In this document: in pieces, positions 38,624 to 49,041 of the stretch
How the letters are laid out: each line of letters starts with the position of its first letter
Position numbering within the stretch: the stretch's first letter is position 1
From: Lysobacter alkalisoli
GTDB taxonomy: Bacteria; Pseudomonadota; Gammaproteobacteria; Xanthomonadales; Xanthomonadaceae
Assembly: GCF_006547045.1 (NCBI RefSeq)
Contig: NZ_CP041242.1
Span: 1,498,001 to 1,562,000, forward strand
Length of the DNA: 64,000 nt
Direction: 5' to 3'
The notes under the pieces: generated by a model
Database searches by the model: none
Seen by the model: only the letters and a program-made list of their open reading frames with translations
Told to the model about the DNA's origin: nothing
Translations under genes and position numbers: made by a program

Positions 38624-40881
38624 GTGCGCAGCCAGCCAACCCCAACGTGCCGCCTGCTGTCGTGCCGGATGGACACGTCGCCATCGAAATCGACGGCGTC
38701 GAGATGTTCGCGCCGAAGGGCTCGATGATCATCCAGGCTGCCGACAAGGCCGGCATCCCGATCCCGCGCTTCTGCTACCACGACAAACTGTCGATCGCGG
38801 CCAACTGCCGCATGTGCCTGGTCGAGGCGGAGATGGGTGGCCGTGCGTCGCCGAAGCCGTTGCCGGCCTGCGCGACCCCGGTCGCCGACGGCATGAAAGT
38901 GTTCACCCGCAGCGAGAAGGCGCTGAACTCGCAGCGCAACGTAATGGAGTTCCTGCTGGTCAATCACCCGCTGGACTGCCCGATCTGCGACCAGGGCGGC
39001 GAATGCGAGTTGCAGGACCTGTCGATGGGTTATGGCCGTTCGGTCAGCCGCTTCTCCGAGCGCAAGCGGGTGGTGCCGGACGAGGACATGGGGCCGCTGG
39101 TCGCGACCGAGATGACCCGCTGCATCCAGTGCACCCGCTGCGTGCGCTTCACCGCGGAGATCGCCGGCACCTACGAGCTGGGCGGCATGAGTCGCGGCGA
39201 GAATCTGCAGATCGGCACCTACGATGGCAAGCCGCTGACCACCGAACTGTCAGGCAACGTGATCGACGTTTGCCCGGTCGGCGCGCTGACCAACAAGGTG
39301 TTCCAGTTCAAGGCCCGTCCGTGGGAGCTGACCGCGCGCGAGTCGCTCGGCTATCACGATGCGCTGGGCAGCAATCTGTACCTGCACGTGCGCCGCGGCA
39401 GCGTGCTGCGTGCGGTACCGCGCGACAACGACGCCGTCAACGAATGCTGGCTGTCGGACCGTGACCGCTATTCGCATCAGGGCCTGTACGCAGCCGATCG
39501 CGCGACCGTGCCGATGGTCAAGGACAGTAACGGCGAGTGGCAGGAAGCATCGTGGGATGTTGCGATGGCGCGTGCCGCGGCGATCCTGCGCGAGAACGCC
39601 GGCGACGAGCTCGGCATCCTCGTGCATCCGGCGAGCTCGAACGAGGAGGGCGCGTTGCTGGCCCGCCTGGCCGAGGCGCTGGGTACCGGCAACCTCGACC
39701 ACCGCATCGGCCAGACCGATCTGACCGATGCTGCGGTGGCCGAAATCTTCGCCATGCCGGTGACCGACATCGAATCTTCCGAGTTGATCGTGATCGTAGG
39801 CTCCAACCTGCGTCACGAACTGCCGCTGGTGCACCAGCGTGTGCGCAAGGCCTGGCGAAACGGCGCCAAGATCGTGGTGGTCAATCCGGTCGACTTCGAC
39901 TTCACGTTCGACGTGGCCGACCGCAAGATCGTTCCGCCGTCGCAACTGGCTTCGGTGCTGGAGGATGCCGGCCTGCGCGCTGCGCTACAGGACGCCACAC
40001 GCGCTGCAATCATCGTTGGTGCGGTCGCCGAGAATGGTCTGCATGCCGCCGCGATCCGCAAGGCGGCAAAGCTCCTGGCCGAGGCGACCGGCGCCCACCT
40101 GTGCCGCATCCCGCAGGGCGCGAATGCCATCGGCCTGGCCGACTACGGAGTGCTGCCGACTTCACGCGATGCGCGTTCGATGCTGTTGGAGCCGCGCCAG
40201 GCCTATCTCATCCACGGTATCGAGCCAGGGCTCGATTTTGCCGCCACGGGCAGCGCGATGAAGGCGCTGGGTGCGGCCAAGGTCGTTGCGCTCAGCCACT
40301 TCGCCTGCCAGTCCACCCGGGAGGTAGCCGATGTGATCCTGCCGATCGGCGCGTTGCCGGAAATCGAGGCGACCCTGACCAGCCTCGACGGCCGCGAACA
40401 GCTGACCCAGGCTGCCGGCAAGCTGCCGGGCGAGGCGCGTGCAGGCTGGCGCGTGCTGCGCGCCCTCGGTGGTGCGCTGCAGGTACCGGGATTCGACTTC
40501 ACCGATCTGGATGGCCTGCGCGAAGATATCGCCAAGCGTGACATCACCCCGATTGCCGGCCTTGCACCGTACCTGCAGGGGGAGGGTCTTGAAGTCGTCG
40601 CCAGCCCGGCGATCTACCGCAGCGACGCGGTGGTGCGACGCGCGGCCGCACTGCAGAGCCATCCGCTCAATGTCGGCCCGCGCGCGATTCTGCATCCGGA
40701 CGATGCCGCCGCGACCGGCCTGGAAGACGGCTCGATCGGCAAGTTCACCGCCAATGCCGGCACCGCCACGCTGCCGGTCGTGGTCGACGATCGTGTCGCC
40801 CGCGGCTCGGTCTGGATCGAAACCGGCTATGGCGCGACCGCGCCGCTCGGTACCGGCCGTGTCGGTGCGGGGAGGGCCTGA
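38620..40881 (+). CDS. nuoG: NADH-quinone oxidoreductase subunit G
   Basis: Largest hydrophilic subunit, with an N-terminal ferredoxin-like domain and a molybdopterin-oxidoreductase-like C-terminal part lacking cofactor. The 753-residue protein has [2Fe-2S] ligands in [17 protein letters not shown], the His/Cys N5 cluster in [14 protein letters not shown], and the N4 motif [10 protein letters not shown] with VCPVGAL. The C-terminal half is strongly diverged, as is usual. The start codon overlaps nuoF by 4 bp. Confidence 0.96.
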
Positions 40882-40883
40882 GC

Positions 40884-41972
40884 ATGGAGAACATGGTCAT
40901 GTTGGGCAGCTTTCTTGCCACCTTCATCGATCCCGTGCATGAGTGGCTGGTCTCGTTCGGCAATGCCGGAGCGGCGGTCTGGATCGTGCTGAAGATCCTC
41001 GCGATCATGATGCCGGTGATCATTACCGTCGCCTTCTATGTGGTCTGGGAGCGCAAGCTGATCGGCTGGATGCATGTCCGCCACGGACCGATGTATGTCG
41101 GCATGGGCGTGCTGCAGGCGTTCGCCGACGTGTTCAAGCTGCTGTTCAAGGAGGTCATCCAGCCGACCCGCGCCGAGCCCTTCCTGTACAAGCTGGCGCC
41201 GCTGTTGGCACTGGCGCCGGCATTCGCGGCCTGGGCCGTGGTGCCGTTCGATGCACAGGTGGTGCTGTCGAATGCCAACGCTGGACTGTTGTACCTGCTG
41301 GCGATGACCTCGCTTGGCGTGTACGGCATCATTCTCGCCGGTTGGGCATCGAACTCGAAGTACGCCTTCATCGGCGCGATGCGCGCCGCTGCGCAGGTGG
41401 TGTCGTACGAGATCGCGATGGGCTTTGCCATGGTCGGCGTGATGGTCGCCGCCGGCAGCCTCAACCTCAGCGAGATCGTGATGGCGCAGTCCGGCAACGC
41501 CGGCCTGTTCGAATGGTTCTGGCTGCCGTTGCTGCCGCTGTTCGTCGTCTACTTCATCTCCGGTGTCGCCGAGACCAACCGCGCACCGTTCGACGTCGTC
41601 GAAGGCGAATCGGAGATTGTCGCCGGTCACATGGTCGAGTACTCGGGGTCGGCGTTCGCGCTGTTCTTCCTCGCCGAGTACGCGAACATGATCCTGATCA
41701 GCTTCCTGGCCTCGATCTTCTTCGTTGGCGGGTGGTTGAGTCCGTTCCAGGGCTGGGACATCCCGCTGCTGTCGGTCGATGGCTGGTGGTGGCTGTTCGC
41801 CAAGGTGTTCTTCTTCGCCAGCTGCTTCATCTGGTTCCGCGCTTCGTTCCCGCGCTACCGCTTCGATCAGATCATGCGGCTGGGCTGGAAGGTGTTCATT
41901 CCGATCACGATCGCGTGGATCGTTGTCGTCGCGCTGATGGCGTACTACGGCGTGTTCGAGCCGGGGCAATAA
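40884..41972 (+). CDS. nuoH: NADH-quinone oxidoreductase subunit H
   Basis: Membrane subunit forming the floor of the quinone channel. The 362-residue protein has about eight or nine transmembrane helices. Conserved stretches are [15 protein letters not shown] near residue 53, [14 protein letters not shown], the acidic loop [28 protein letters not shown], and the C-terminal [22 protein letters not shown]. It starts 2 bp after the nuoG stop. Confidence 0.97.
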   Translation: MENMVMLGSFLATFIDPVHEWLVSFGNAGAAVWIVLKILAIMMPVIITVAFYVVWERKLIGWMHVRHGPMYVGMGVLQAFADVFKLLFKEVIQPTRAEPFLYKLAPLLALAPAFAAWAVVPFDAQVVLSNANAGLLYLLAMTSLGVYGIILAGWASNSKYAFIGAMRAAAQVVSYEIAMGFAMVGVMVAAGSLNLSEIVMAQSGNAGLFEWFWLPLLPLFVVYFISGVAETNRAPFDVVEGESEIVAGHMVEYSGSAFALFFLAEYANMILISFLASIFFVGGWLSPFQGWDIPLLSVDGWWWLFAKVFFFASCFIWFRASFPRYRFDQIMRLGWKVFIPITIAWIVVVALMAYYGVFEPGQ

Positions 41973-41981
41973 GGCAGAGGC

Positions 41982-42470
41982 ATGAACAAGATCGTTTCCT
42001 ACTTCAAGAGCCTGCTGCTCCTCGAGCTGGCGCAGGGACTCTGGCTTACCTTCAAGTATCTGTGGCGGCCGAAGTACACCCTGATGTACCCGATGGAGAA
42101 GACGCCGCAGTCGCCTCGCTTCCGCGGCATCCATGCACTGCGCCGCTATCCGAACGGCGAAGAGCGCTGCATTGCGTGCAAGCTCTGCGAGGCCGTGTGC
42201 CCGGCGCTGGCGATCACCATCGATTCGGACAAGCGCGAGGATGGCACCCGTCGCACCACGCGCTACGACATCGACCTGTTCAAGTGCATCTTCTGCGGCT
42301 TTTGCGAGGAGTCGTGCCCGGTGGACTCGATCGTCGAAACCCACATCCACGAATACCACTTCGATCAACGCGGACAGAACATCGTCACCAAGCCGCAGCT
42401 GCTGGCGATCGGTGACCGCCTCGAAGCCGAGATCGCCGAGCGCCGCGCCGCCGACGCGCCGTTCCGCTGA
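41982..42470 (+). CDS. nuoI: NADH-quinone oxidoreductase subunit I
   Basis: Ferredoxin-like subunit carrying clusters N6a and N6b, linking NuoG to NuoB. The 162-residue protein has two complete CxxCxxCxxxCP motifs, [12 protein letters not shown] and [12 protein letters not shown], after an amphipathic N-terminal helix. [10 protein letters not shown] and [13 protein letters not shown] are family-typical. It starts 9 bp after nuoH; nuoJ follows within 10 bp. Confidence 0.97.
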   Translation: MNKIVSYFKSLLLLELAQGLWLTFKYLWRPKYTLMYPMEKTPQSPRFRGIHALRRYPNGEERCIACKLCEAVCPALAITIDSDKREDGTRRTTRYDIDLFKCIFCGFCEESCPVDSIVETHIHEYHFDQRGQNIVTKPQLLAIGDRLEAEIAERRAADAPFR

Positions 42471-42479
42471 GGAATGCCC

Positions 42480-43130
42480 ATGGACCTTGTAACGATCGCA
42501 TTCTTCGTCTTCGCCATCGCGGCCACGCTGTCCGGCATCGCCGTGATCACGATGAAGAACCCGGTGCACGCGGCGCTGTCGCTGGTGCTGACCTTCTTCT
42601 CGGTGGCCTGCGTGTGGATCATCGCCGGTGCCGAGTTCCTCGGCGTGGCGCTGATACTGGTCTACGTCGGCGCGGTGATGGTGCTGTTCCTGTTCGTGGT
42701 GATGATGCTCGACATCGACGTAGCGCCATTGCGCGAGGGCTTCGTACGCTATTTGCCGGTCGGCCTGGTGGTCGCGGTGGTAATGCTGGTCGAGATGCTG
42801 ATGCTGATCGGTGTCAAGGCGATGACCGAAGTGCCACTGGCGGCCAATCCCGCCGAGCTCGAGGGGCTGTCCAACACGGAATGGCTGGCGCGGACGCTGT
42901 TCGTCGAGTACCTGCTGCCGTTCGAGATCGCGGCGGTGATCCTGACCGTGGCGGTGATCGCGGCGGTCATGCTGACCCTGCGCCGCCGCGATGGCGTGAA
43001 GCACCAGAACCCCGGCGAGCAGTCGCGCGTACGTGCGAGCGACCGGGTCCGCATGGTCCGGATGGATGCAGTGCGTCCCGCACCGGTCGCCACGGACGAC
43101 GCCACCGGCAGTGAGGAGGGCAAGGCATGA
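42480..43130 (+). CDS. nuoJ: NADH-quinone oxidoreductase subunit J
   Basis: Membrane subunit (216 residues) with five transmembrane helices, including the conserved pi-bulge helix [22 protein letters not shown]. Of two nearby ATGs (42474 and 42480), the second has better spacing from GAGGA. The C-terminal ~50 residues (from RRRDGVKHQ) are a hydrophilic Arg/Ala-rich tail. The stop overlaps the nuoK start. Confidence 0.95.
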   Translation: MDLVTIAFFVFAIAATLSGIAVITMKNPVHAALSLVLTFFSVACVWIIAGAEFLGVALILVYVGAVMVLFLFVVMMLDIDVAPLREGFVRYLPVGLVVAVVMLVEMLMLIGVKAMTEVPLAANPAELEGLSNTEWLARTLFVEYLLPFEIAAVILTVAVIAAVMLTLRRRDGVKHQNPGEQSRVRASDRVRMVRMDAVRPAPVATDDATGSEEGKA

Positions 43131-43459
43131 ACTTCGCGACCAGTCTGCTGACCGGCCTGACTCCGGGCCACTTCCTGACCCTGGGCGCGGTGCTGTTCTG
43201 CATCAGCGTTGCCGGCATCTTCCTCAACCGCAAGAACGTGATCGTGCTGCTGATGTGCATCGAGCTGATGCTGTTGGCAGTGAACATCAACTTCATCACG
43301 TTCTCACGTCAGCTGGGCGACGCGTCCGGTCAGGTATTCGTGTTCTTCATCCTGACCGTGGCCGCGGCCGAGGCCGCCATCGGCCTGGCAATCCTCGTCA
43401 CGCTGTTCCGCAACCGGCGCACGATCAACGTCGCCGAGATCGACACCATGAAGGGCTGA
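43127..43459 (+). CDS. nuoK: NADH-quinone oxidoreductase subunit K
   Basis: Small three-helix membrane subunit (110 residues) with the conserved proton-path glutamates in [13 protein letters not shown] and [11 protein letters not shown]. The ATG overlaps nuoJ (ATGA). The N-terminus is about nine residues longer than the shortest homologues. nuoL follows after 4 bp. Confidence 0.96.
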   Translation: MNFATSLLTGLTPGHFLTLGAVLFCISVAGIFLNRKNVIVLLMCIELMLLAVNINFITFSRQLGDASGQVFVFFILTVAAAEAAIGLAILVTLFRNRRTINVAEIDTMKG

Positions 43460-43463
43460 TCCA

Positions 43464-45587
43464 ATGCCGGGTACGGAAGTCGTCATTTCCAAGTCGGTGC
43501 TGCTGGCCATTGTGCTGGCGCCGCTGTTGGGCTCGATTGTCGCCGGCCTGTTCGGCCGTCAGGTCGGGCGCGCCGGCTCGCACTGGATCACCATCCTCGG
43601 CGTTGCGGCCAGCTGCCTGCTGTCCGGCCACGTGTTGTGGCAACTGGCAGGGCAGGGCGCGGCGCCGTTCAACGAGAACGTCTACACCTTCTTCGAGATC
43701 GGCAACTACTCGGCCCACGTCGGCTTCATGGTCGACAAGCTGACCGCGATGATGATGGTGGTGGTCACCTTCGTGTCGCTGCTGGTGCACATCTACACCA
43801 TCGGTTACATGGAAGAGGACCCGGGCTACCAGCGTTTCTTCAGCTATATCTCGCTGTTCACCTTCTCGATGCTCATGCTGGTGATGAGCAACAACTTCCT
43901 GCAGCTGTTCTTCGGCTGGGAAGCGGTGGGCCTGGTGTCGTACCTGCTGATCGGCTTCTGGTTCAAGCGTCCGACCGCGGTGTTCGCCAACCTCAAGGCG
44001 TTCCTGGTCAATCGTGTCGGCGACTTCGGTTTCCTGCTCGGCATCGCTGCCATCTTGTGGGTGTTCGGTTCGCTGGATTACTCGGTGGTATTCGCCAACG
44101 CACCGGACATGCTCGGCGACCGGACCATCAGCATCATTGCCGGCCATGAGTGGGAAATCGCCACGGTAATCTGCATCTGCCTGTTCATCGGCGCGATGGG
44201 CAAGTCGGCGCAGGTGCCGTTGCACGTGTGGCTGCCTGATTCGATGGAAGGCCCGACCCCGATCTCGGCGTTGATCCATGCCGCGACGATGGTGACTGCG
44301 GGCATCTTCATGGTCGCGCGCATGTCGCCGCTGTTCGAGCTGAGCGAGACCGCACTGCAGTTCGTGCTGTTCATCGGTGCGACGACGGCCTTCTTCACCG
44401 GCCTGATCGGCATCGTGCAGAACGACATCAAGCGCGTGGTCGCGTACTCGACCCTGTCGCAGCTGGGCTACATGACCGTCGCGCTCGGCGTGTCGGCCTA
44501 CAGCGCCGGCGTGTTCCACCTGATGACCCACGCCTTCTTCAAGGCGCTGCTGTTCCTCGGTGCCGGCTCGGTGATCATCGGCATGCACCATGAGCAGGAC
44601 ATGCGCCGGATGGGCGGCCTCAGGAAGTACATGCCGATCACCTACTGGACCATGCTGATCGGCACCCTGGCCCTGGTCGGCACGCCGTTCTTCAGTGGCT
44701 TCTACTCGAAGGACACCATCATCGAGGCGGCCGGCCATGCTGCCGCCCAAGGTGGCTGGGTCGCGAGCTACGCCTACTGGGCGGTACTGCTCGGCGCCTT
44801 CGTGACCGCGTTCTACAGCTTCCGCCTGCTGTACCTGACCTTCCATGGCAAGGAACGTTTCCACGACCCGGTGCCGGATCACTACGTTGCGCCGGAAGCG
44901 GATTCGACCGAGCACGAGGAGGCGCTGTCGCACGAGCATGGGGCGCATGACGAGCACGGCCATGGAGGCCACGCGCACACTCCGCACGAGTCTCCCTGGG
45001 TCGTGACCGTTCCGCTGGTCCTGCTGGCGATCCCGTCGATCCTGATCGGTTTCTTCACTGCCGGTCCGATGCTGTTCGGTACCGACTGGGCGGGCCATGA
45101 CAGGCAACTGCCGTTCTTCGCCGGTGCGATCGACCTCGCCGCGGCGCGCGATACGGTGACTCTGCTTGGCGAGCAACTGTGGCATGGCCCGGTTGCGTTC
45201 GCCCTGCATGGCTTCCAGGCGCCTGCGTTCTGGCTCGCCTTCGCCGGTTTCGCCCTGGCGACGGTGATGTACCTGCTCAAGCCCGAACTGCCGGACAAGG
45301 CGCGCAAGCTGTTCGCGCTGCCGGTGCGCGTGCTCGAGGAGAAGTACGGCTTCGACAGGCTCTGGATCGACGGTTTTGCCGGTGGCGGCGTGATGCTGGG
45401 CAAGGTCTCGCGCATGATCGACAGCAAGCTGATCGATGGCGTGGCGGTCAACGGCAGCGCCCGGGTCGTTGACCTGGTGGCGAACATCGCCCGCCGCCTG
45501 CAATCCGGTTACCTCTACCACTACGCTTTCGCGATGATCGTCGGCCTGATTGTATTGCTGGCCGTGCTCATCCGGGCCCTGACCTGA
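43464..45587 (+). CDS. nuoL: NADH-quinone oxidoreductase subunit L
   Basis: Distal antiporter-like proton pump subunit with the long lateral helix. The 707-residue protein shows FFGWEAVGLVSYLLIGFW (key Glu), MGKSAQVPLHVWLPDSMEGPTPISALIHAATMVTAGIF, and THAFFKALLFLGAGSVI. Near residues 483-512 there is a His/Glu-rich hydrophilic insertion (EHEEALSHEHGAHDEHGHGGHAH core) between helices. The start is ATG 43464. Confidence 0.97.
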   Translation: MPGTEVVISKSVLLAIVLAPLLGSIVAGLFGRQVGRAGSHWITILGVAASCLLSGHVLWQLAGQGAAPFNENVYTFFEIGNYSAHVGFMVDKLTAMMMVVVTFVSLLVHIYTIGYMEEDPGYQRFFSYISLFTFSMLMLVMSNNFLQLFFGWEAVGLVSYLLIGFWFKRPTAVFANLKAFLVNRVGDFGFLLGIAAILWVFGSLDYSVVFANAPDMLGDRTISIIAGHEWEIATVICICLFIGAMGKSAQVPLHVWLPDSMEGPTPISALIHAATMVTAGIFMVARMSPLFELSETALQFVLFIGATTAFFTGLIGIVQNDIKRVVAYSTLSQLGYMTVALGVSAYSAGVFHLMTHAFFKALLFLGAGSVIIGMHHEQDMRRMGGLRKYMPITYWTMLIGTLALVGTPFFSGFYSKDTIIEAAGHAAAQGGWVASYAYWAVLLGAFVTAFYSFRLLYLTFHGKERFHDPVPDHYVAPEADSTEHEEALSHEHGAHDEHGHGGHAHTPHESPWVVTVPLVLLAIPSILIGFFTAGPMLFGTDWAGHDRQLPFFAGAIDLAAARDTVTLLGEQLWHGPVAFALHGFQAPAFWLAFAGFALATVMYLLKPELPDKARKLFALPVRVLEEKYGFDRLWIDGFAGGGVMLGKVSRMIDSKLIDGVAVNGSARVVDLVANIARRLQSGYLYHYAFAMIVGLIVLLAVLIRALT

Positions 45588-45600
45588 CAAGGACCGCGAC

Positions 45601-47145
45601 GTGACCCCCGAGCCCTTGAACGGCCTGTTTGTGAACAGCAACTTCCCCTTGTTGAGTCTGGTGATCTGGCTGCCGATCATCGGCGGTCTGCTGACTCTTG
45701 CGTTCGGTAACGGGCGCGCCAACGCGGCACGCTGGTTCGCGACCGCCATCGCCGCGCTGACGCTTGCCGCGAGCGTGTTCCTGTTTGCCGGTTTCGACAT
45801 GGCCAGCCCGGCGATGCAGTTCGTCGAGCGTCATGCCTGGATCCCGGCCTACGACATCCAGTACGCCATCGGTGCCGATGGCATCTCGGTTGCATTGATC
45901 GGTCTGACCACACTGACTTCGTTGCTGGTGCTGATCAGCGCCTGGGGTTCGGTCGACAAGCGCGTCAGCCAGTACTACGCCGCGTTCCTGATCCTCGAAG
46001 GCCTGATGGTCGGCGTGTTCAGCGCGCTCGACGCGATGCTGTTCTACGTCTTCTTCGAAGCCATGCTGATCCCGATGTTCATCATCATCGGTGTCTGGGG
46101 CGGTCCGCGCCGGGTATACGCCTCGGTGAAGTTCTTCCTGTACACCTTCCTCGGTTCGGTATTCATGCTGATCGGCCTGATCTACCTGTACCTGAAGGGT
46201 GGCAGCTGGCAGCTGGCCGACATGTACCAGTTGCAGCTCGACGCGACCGAGCAGATGTGGCTGTTCTTCGCCTTCCTTGCAGCGTTCGCGGTCAAGGTGC
46301 CGATGTTCCCGGTCCACACCTGGCTGCCGGATGCACACGTCGAAGCGCCGACCGCTGGTTCGGTAGTGCTGGCGGCGATCATGCTGAAGATCGGCGGCTA
46401 CGGTTTCCTGCGTTTCACCCTGCCGATCGTGCCGGACGCAGGCACCGAGTGGGCGTGGCTGGTGATCGTGCTGAGCCTGATTGCGGTGATCTACGTCGGC
46501 CTGGTCGCGTTGGCCCAGGACGACATGAAGAAGCTGATCGCGTATTCGTCGATCTCGCACATGGGCTTCGTCACCATCGGCATCTTCATCGCGTTTGCGC
46601 TGATGCGCGACCATGGCAACTCCGACGCCGCCCGTCTCGGCCTGCAGGGCGCGATGGTGCAGATGATCAGCCACGGCTTCGTCTCAGGCGCGATGTTCAC
46701 CTGCGTCGGCGTGCTCTACGACCGCATGCACAGCCGCATGATCAAGGACTACGGCGGCGTGGTGAACGTGATGCCGTGGTTCGCGGTCTTCGTGGTGCTG
46801 TTCGCGATGGCCAACGCGGGCCTGCCGGGGACGTCGGGCTTCGTCGGCGAATTCATGGTGATCCTGGCCAGCTTCCAGAAGCATCCGTTGATCGCCTTCG
46901 CCGCCGCGACCACCCTGGTCATCGGTGCCGCCTACACCCTGTGGCTGGTCAAGCGCACCATCTGGGGCGAGGTCGGCAATGCTCATGTCGCCGAGCTGAA
47001 GGACATCAACGCACGCGAGGGCTTCGTGCTCGGCGTGTTCGCTGCCGGTGTGCTGCTGCTGGGCCTGTGGCCAAAGCCGCTGACGGACCTGATGGAGCCG
47101 TCGATCGCGAACCTGGCGACCCAGATCGCCATGTCGAAGCTTTGA
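45601..47145 (+). CDS. nuoM: NADH-quinone oxidoreductase subunit M
   Basis: Antiporter-like proton pump subunit, 514 residues, about 14 helices. Typical parts are MLFYVFFEAMLIPMFIIIGVWGG (functional Glu), FPVHTWLPDAHVEAPTAGSVVLA, KKLIAYSSISHMGFV and ANAGLPGTSGFVGEF. GTG 45601 is the start, 13 bp after nuoL. It ends 26 bp before nuoN. Confidence 0.97.
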   Translation: MTPEPLNGLFVNSNFPLLSLVIWLPIIGGLLTLAFGNGRANAARWFATAIAALTLAASVFLFAGFDMASPAMQFVERHAWIPAYDIQYAIGADGISVALIGLTTLTSLLVLISAWGSVDKRVSQYYAAFLILEGLMVGVFSALDAMLFYVFFEAMLIPMFIIIGVWGGPRRVYASVKFFLYTFLGSVFMLIGLIYLYLKGGSWQLADMYQLQLDATEQMWLFFAFLAAFAVKVPMFPVHTWLPDAHVEAPTAGSVVLAAIMLKIGGYGFLRFTLPIVPDAGTEWAWLVIVLSLIAVIYVGLVALAQDDMKKLIAYSSISHMGFVTIGIFIAFALMRDHGNSDAARLGLQGAMVQMISHGFVSGAMFTCVGVLYDRMHSRMIKDYGGVVNVMPWFAVFVVLFAMANAGLPGTSGFVGEFMVILASFQKHPLIAFAAATTLVIGAAYTLWLVKRTIWGEVGNAHVAELKDINAREGFVLGVFAAGVLLLGLWPKPLTDLMEPSIANLATQIAMSKL

Positions 47146-47171
47146 GGTTTGAGGTCGAGGATTAAGAACTC

Positions 47172-48620
47172 ATGATCATGCCTGTACGTACCGCCGCCGA
47201 CCTGCTGCCGCTGCTGCCCGAACTGGTGCTGGTGTCCGGTGCTTTCGCGCTGCTGATGTTCGACCTGTTCATCGGCGAGAGCCGCCGCGTGCTGACCCAC
47301 CTGTTCGGCATGGCGCTGCTGGTCGTGGTGGCCGTGATGATCGCCAGCGGTGTCGGTGGCCAGGGCGAAGTGCTCAGCAGCATGTTCCTGCGCGACACCA
47401 CCGCCGACGTGCTCAAGGTGGCGATCCTGGTCGTCTCGACGCTGGCGATGGTCTACAGCTGGCAGTACCTGCGCGTGCGCGATCTGTACAAGGGTGAGGT
47501 GACGGTGCTGATGCTGTTCGCGACTCTCGGCATGATGCTGCTGGTGTCGTCGAACTCGCTGGTGATGGTCTACGTCGGCTTGGAAATGCTGTCGCTGTGC
47601 TCCTATGCGCTGGTCGTGACCGACCGCGACAGCCCCCTGGGTTCGGAGTCCGGCATCAAGTACTTCGTACTGGGTTCGCTGGCTTCGGGTCTGCTGCTGT
47701 ACGGCATGTCGCTGATCTATGGCGCCACCGGCACGCTCGACCTGGAGTCGATCGCTGTCGCCGCCCGTGAGGTCGGACCGTCGACGATGCTGGTCACCGG
47801 CGTGGTGTTCATGGTCGCGGGCGTTGCGTTCAAGTTCGGTGCCGCGCCGTTCCACATGTGGCTGCCGGATGTCTACCAGGGTGCGCCGACCCCGATCACC
47901 CTTTTCATCGGTTCGGCGCCCAAGCTGGCGGCGTTCGGCATGACCTACCGTCTGCTGGAAACCGCAGCCGGCCCGTTGGATGACCATTGGCGGATCATGC
48001 TCGCCGGTCTGGCGGTGTTGTCGCTGGTGTTGGGCAACCTCGGTGCGCTGGTGCAGGGCAACTTCAAGCGTCTGCTCGCGTACTCGACCGTCTCGCATGT
48101 CGGCTTCATGTTCATCGGTTTCGCTGCGGGCGGTGCCCAAGGCTTCACGGCAGCGATGTTCTATGCGATCAGCTATGCGCTGATGTCGGCCGCAGCCTTC
48201 GGTGCGATCGTGGTGTTGTCGCGTCGTGGGTTCGAGGCCGACCAGATCGACGATTTCAAGGGCCTGAACGCACGCAGCCCGTGGTTGGCAGGTCTGGTTC
48301 TCTGCATCATGGCCTCGCTGGCCGGCGTGCCGCCGTTCCTCGGCTTCTGGGCCAAGCTGGCGGTGCTGCGTGCCGCGCTCGATGGCGGCCTGATGTGGCT
48401 GGCGATCGTCGGCGTGGTGTTCGCGGTAATCGGCGCGTTCTACTACCTGCGCGTGATCAAGGCGATGTACTTCGATGTGCCGGAAGGGCGGGCACAGGCA
48501 ATCGAAGCGGGTCGGCCACTGCGCGTGGTGTTTGGCGTCAATGCGCTGGCGCTGCTGGCGCTGGGCCTGGCCTGGAGCCCGATCATGGCTTGGTGCCAGA
48601 AAGCCATGATCGGTGGCTGA
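47172..48620 (+). CDS. nuoN: NADH-quinone oxidoreductase subunit N
   Basis: Third antiporter-like subunit, 482 residues, about 14 helices, and last gene of the nuo operon. Conserved stretches are VYVGLEMLSLCSYALV, KYFVLGSLASGLLLYGMSLIYG, FKFGAAPFHMWLPDVYQGAPTPIT and RLLAYSTVSHVGFMFIG. ATG 47172 is used; the next codons read IMPVRTAADLLPLLPEL. No terminator is obvious in the 55 bp before the tRNA promoter. Confidence 0.97.
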   Translation: MIMPVRTAADLLPLLPELVLVSGAFALLMFDLFIGESRRVLTHLFGMALLVVVAVMIASGVGGQGEVLSSMFLRDTTADVLKVAILVVSTLAMVYSWQYLRVRDLYKGEVTVLMLFATLGMMLLVSSNSLVMVYVGLEMLSLCSYALVVTDRDSPLGSESGIKYFVLGSLASGLLLYGMSLIYGATGTLDLESIAVAAREVGPSTMLVTGVVFMVAGVAFKFGAAPFHMWLPDVYQGAPTPITLFIGSAPKLAAFGMTYRLLETAAGPLDDHWRIMLAGLAVLSLVLGNLGALVQGNFKRLLAYSTVSHVGFMFIGFAAGGAQGFTAAMFYAISYALMSAAAFGAIVVLSRRGFEADQIDDFKGLNARSPWLAGLVLCIMASLAGVPPFLGFWAKLAVLRAALDGGLMWLAIVGVVFAVIGAFYYLRVIKAMYFDVPEGRAQAIEAGRPLRVVFGVNALALLALGLAWSPIMAWCQKAMIGG

Positions 48621-48675
48621 AGCCTGTCCCGGCTTTCTTCTTGTTCAGAGTGAATTGTTCGGCGTGAAACAGGGC

Positions 48676-48703
48676 TTGCGGATAGACGTTTCACTGCTAT
48701 AAT
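48676..48703 (+). promoter_or_regulatory. Promoter of the initiator tRNA gene
   Basis: TTGCGG (48676-48681) and TATAAT (48698-48703) with 16-bp spacing; the tRNA begins 12 bp after the -10 box. A GC-rich GGCGGCC discriminator follows, as at stringently controlled stable-RNA promoters. Confidence 0.8.
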
Positions 48704-48714
48704 AGGCGGCCTGA

Positions 48715-48791
48715 TGCGGGGTGGAGCAGTCTGGCAGCTCGTCGGGCTCATAACCCGAAGGTCGCAGGTTCAAATCCTGCCCCCGCTACCA
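48715..48791 (+). tRNA. Initiator tRNA-fMet (anticodon CAT)
   Basis: A 77-nt gene with encoded CCA. Initiator features: position 1 (T) does not pair with the base opposite (T), and the anticodon stem has three consecutive G:C pairs (CGGGCTCATAACCCG). The acceptor arm is otherwise GCGGGG/CCCCGC. The T arm is GCAGGTTCAAATCCTGC. In E. coli the corresponding metY gene leads directly into rimP-nusA-infB; here a terminator and the cbb3 locus intervene. Confidence 0.97.
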
Positions 48792-48806
48792 ATTTGAGCA
48801 TCAGCG

Positions 48807-48843
48807 AAAACGGCGGCCCCGGAAACGAGGCCGCCGTTTTTTG
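48807..48843 (+). terminator. Strong terminator after tRNA-fMet
   Basis: A perfect 12-bp stem (AAAACGGCGGCC, 48807-48818, with 48829-48840), a 10-nt loop and a run of T to 48842. It ends the tRNA transcript. Confidence 0.92.
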
Positions 48844-48967
48844 TTGTGGATGGTTGCGGGTGGCTGAAGAAGGGCAAGTTGATGGTCACCCGTAACGCGG
48901 ATTGCGCCGTCCCGGAATGAAATCGGCTCTGCCGGGGCAGCCACCGCACGCACCGGCACGGCCTGAA

Positions 48968-48981
48968 TTGATCCAGGTCAA
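48968..48981 (+). promoter_or_regulatory. FNR box before ccoN
   Basis: TTGATCCAGGTCAA matches TTGAT-N4-ATCAA with one mismatch. Its centre (48974.5) is 41.5 bp before the start site (about 49016) predicted from the -10 TAGAAT at 49004-49009. That is the class II activator position. The FNR-type regulator at 58143-58907 is the obvious ligand. Confidence 0.82.
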
Positions 48982-49003
48982 GTGGCCCCTGTAGCGGGCT
49001 TCC

Positions 49004-49009
49004 TAGAAT
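49004..49009 (+). promoter_or_regulatory. -10 element (TAGAAT) of the ccoN promoter
   Basis: Lies 22 bp after the FNR box. No -35 hexamer is needed at a class II FNR promoter. The leader to ATG 49042 is about 26 nt and contains CAAGGGA as ribosome site. Confidence 0.65.
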
Positions 49010-49041
49010 TCCCTTGGCCCGACCAAGCTCAAGGGATTCAC

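Noticed and set aside
40827-43004. 725-codon minus-strand ORF opposite nuoH-nuoJ
   Set aside because: Spans several real genes with overlapping stops and starts; a GC artefact.
43425-45800. 791-codon minus-strand ORF opposite nuoL
   Set aside because: Shadow of nuoL; His/Gln/Arg-rich with no family features.
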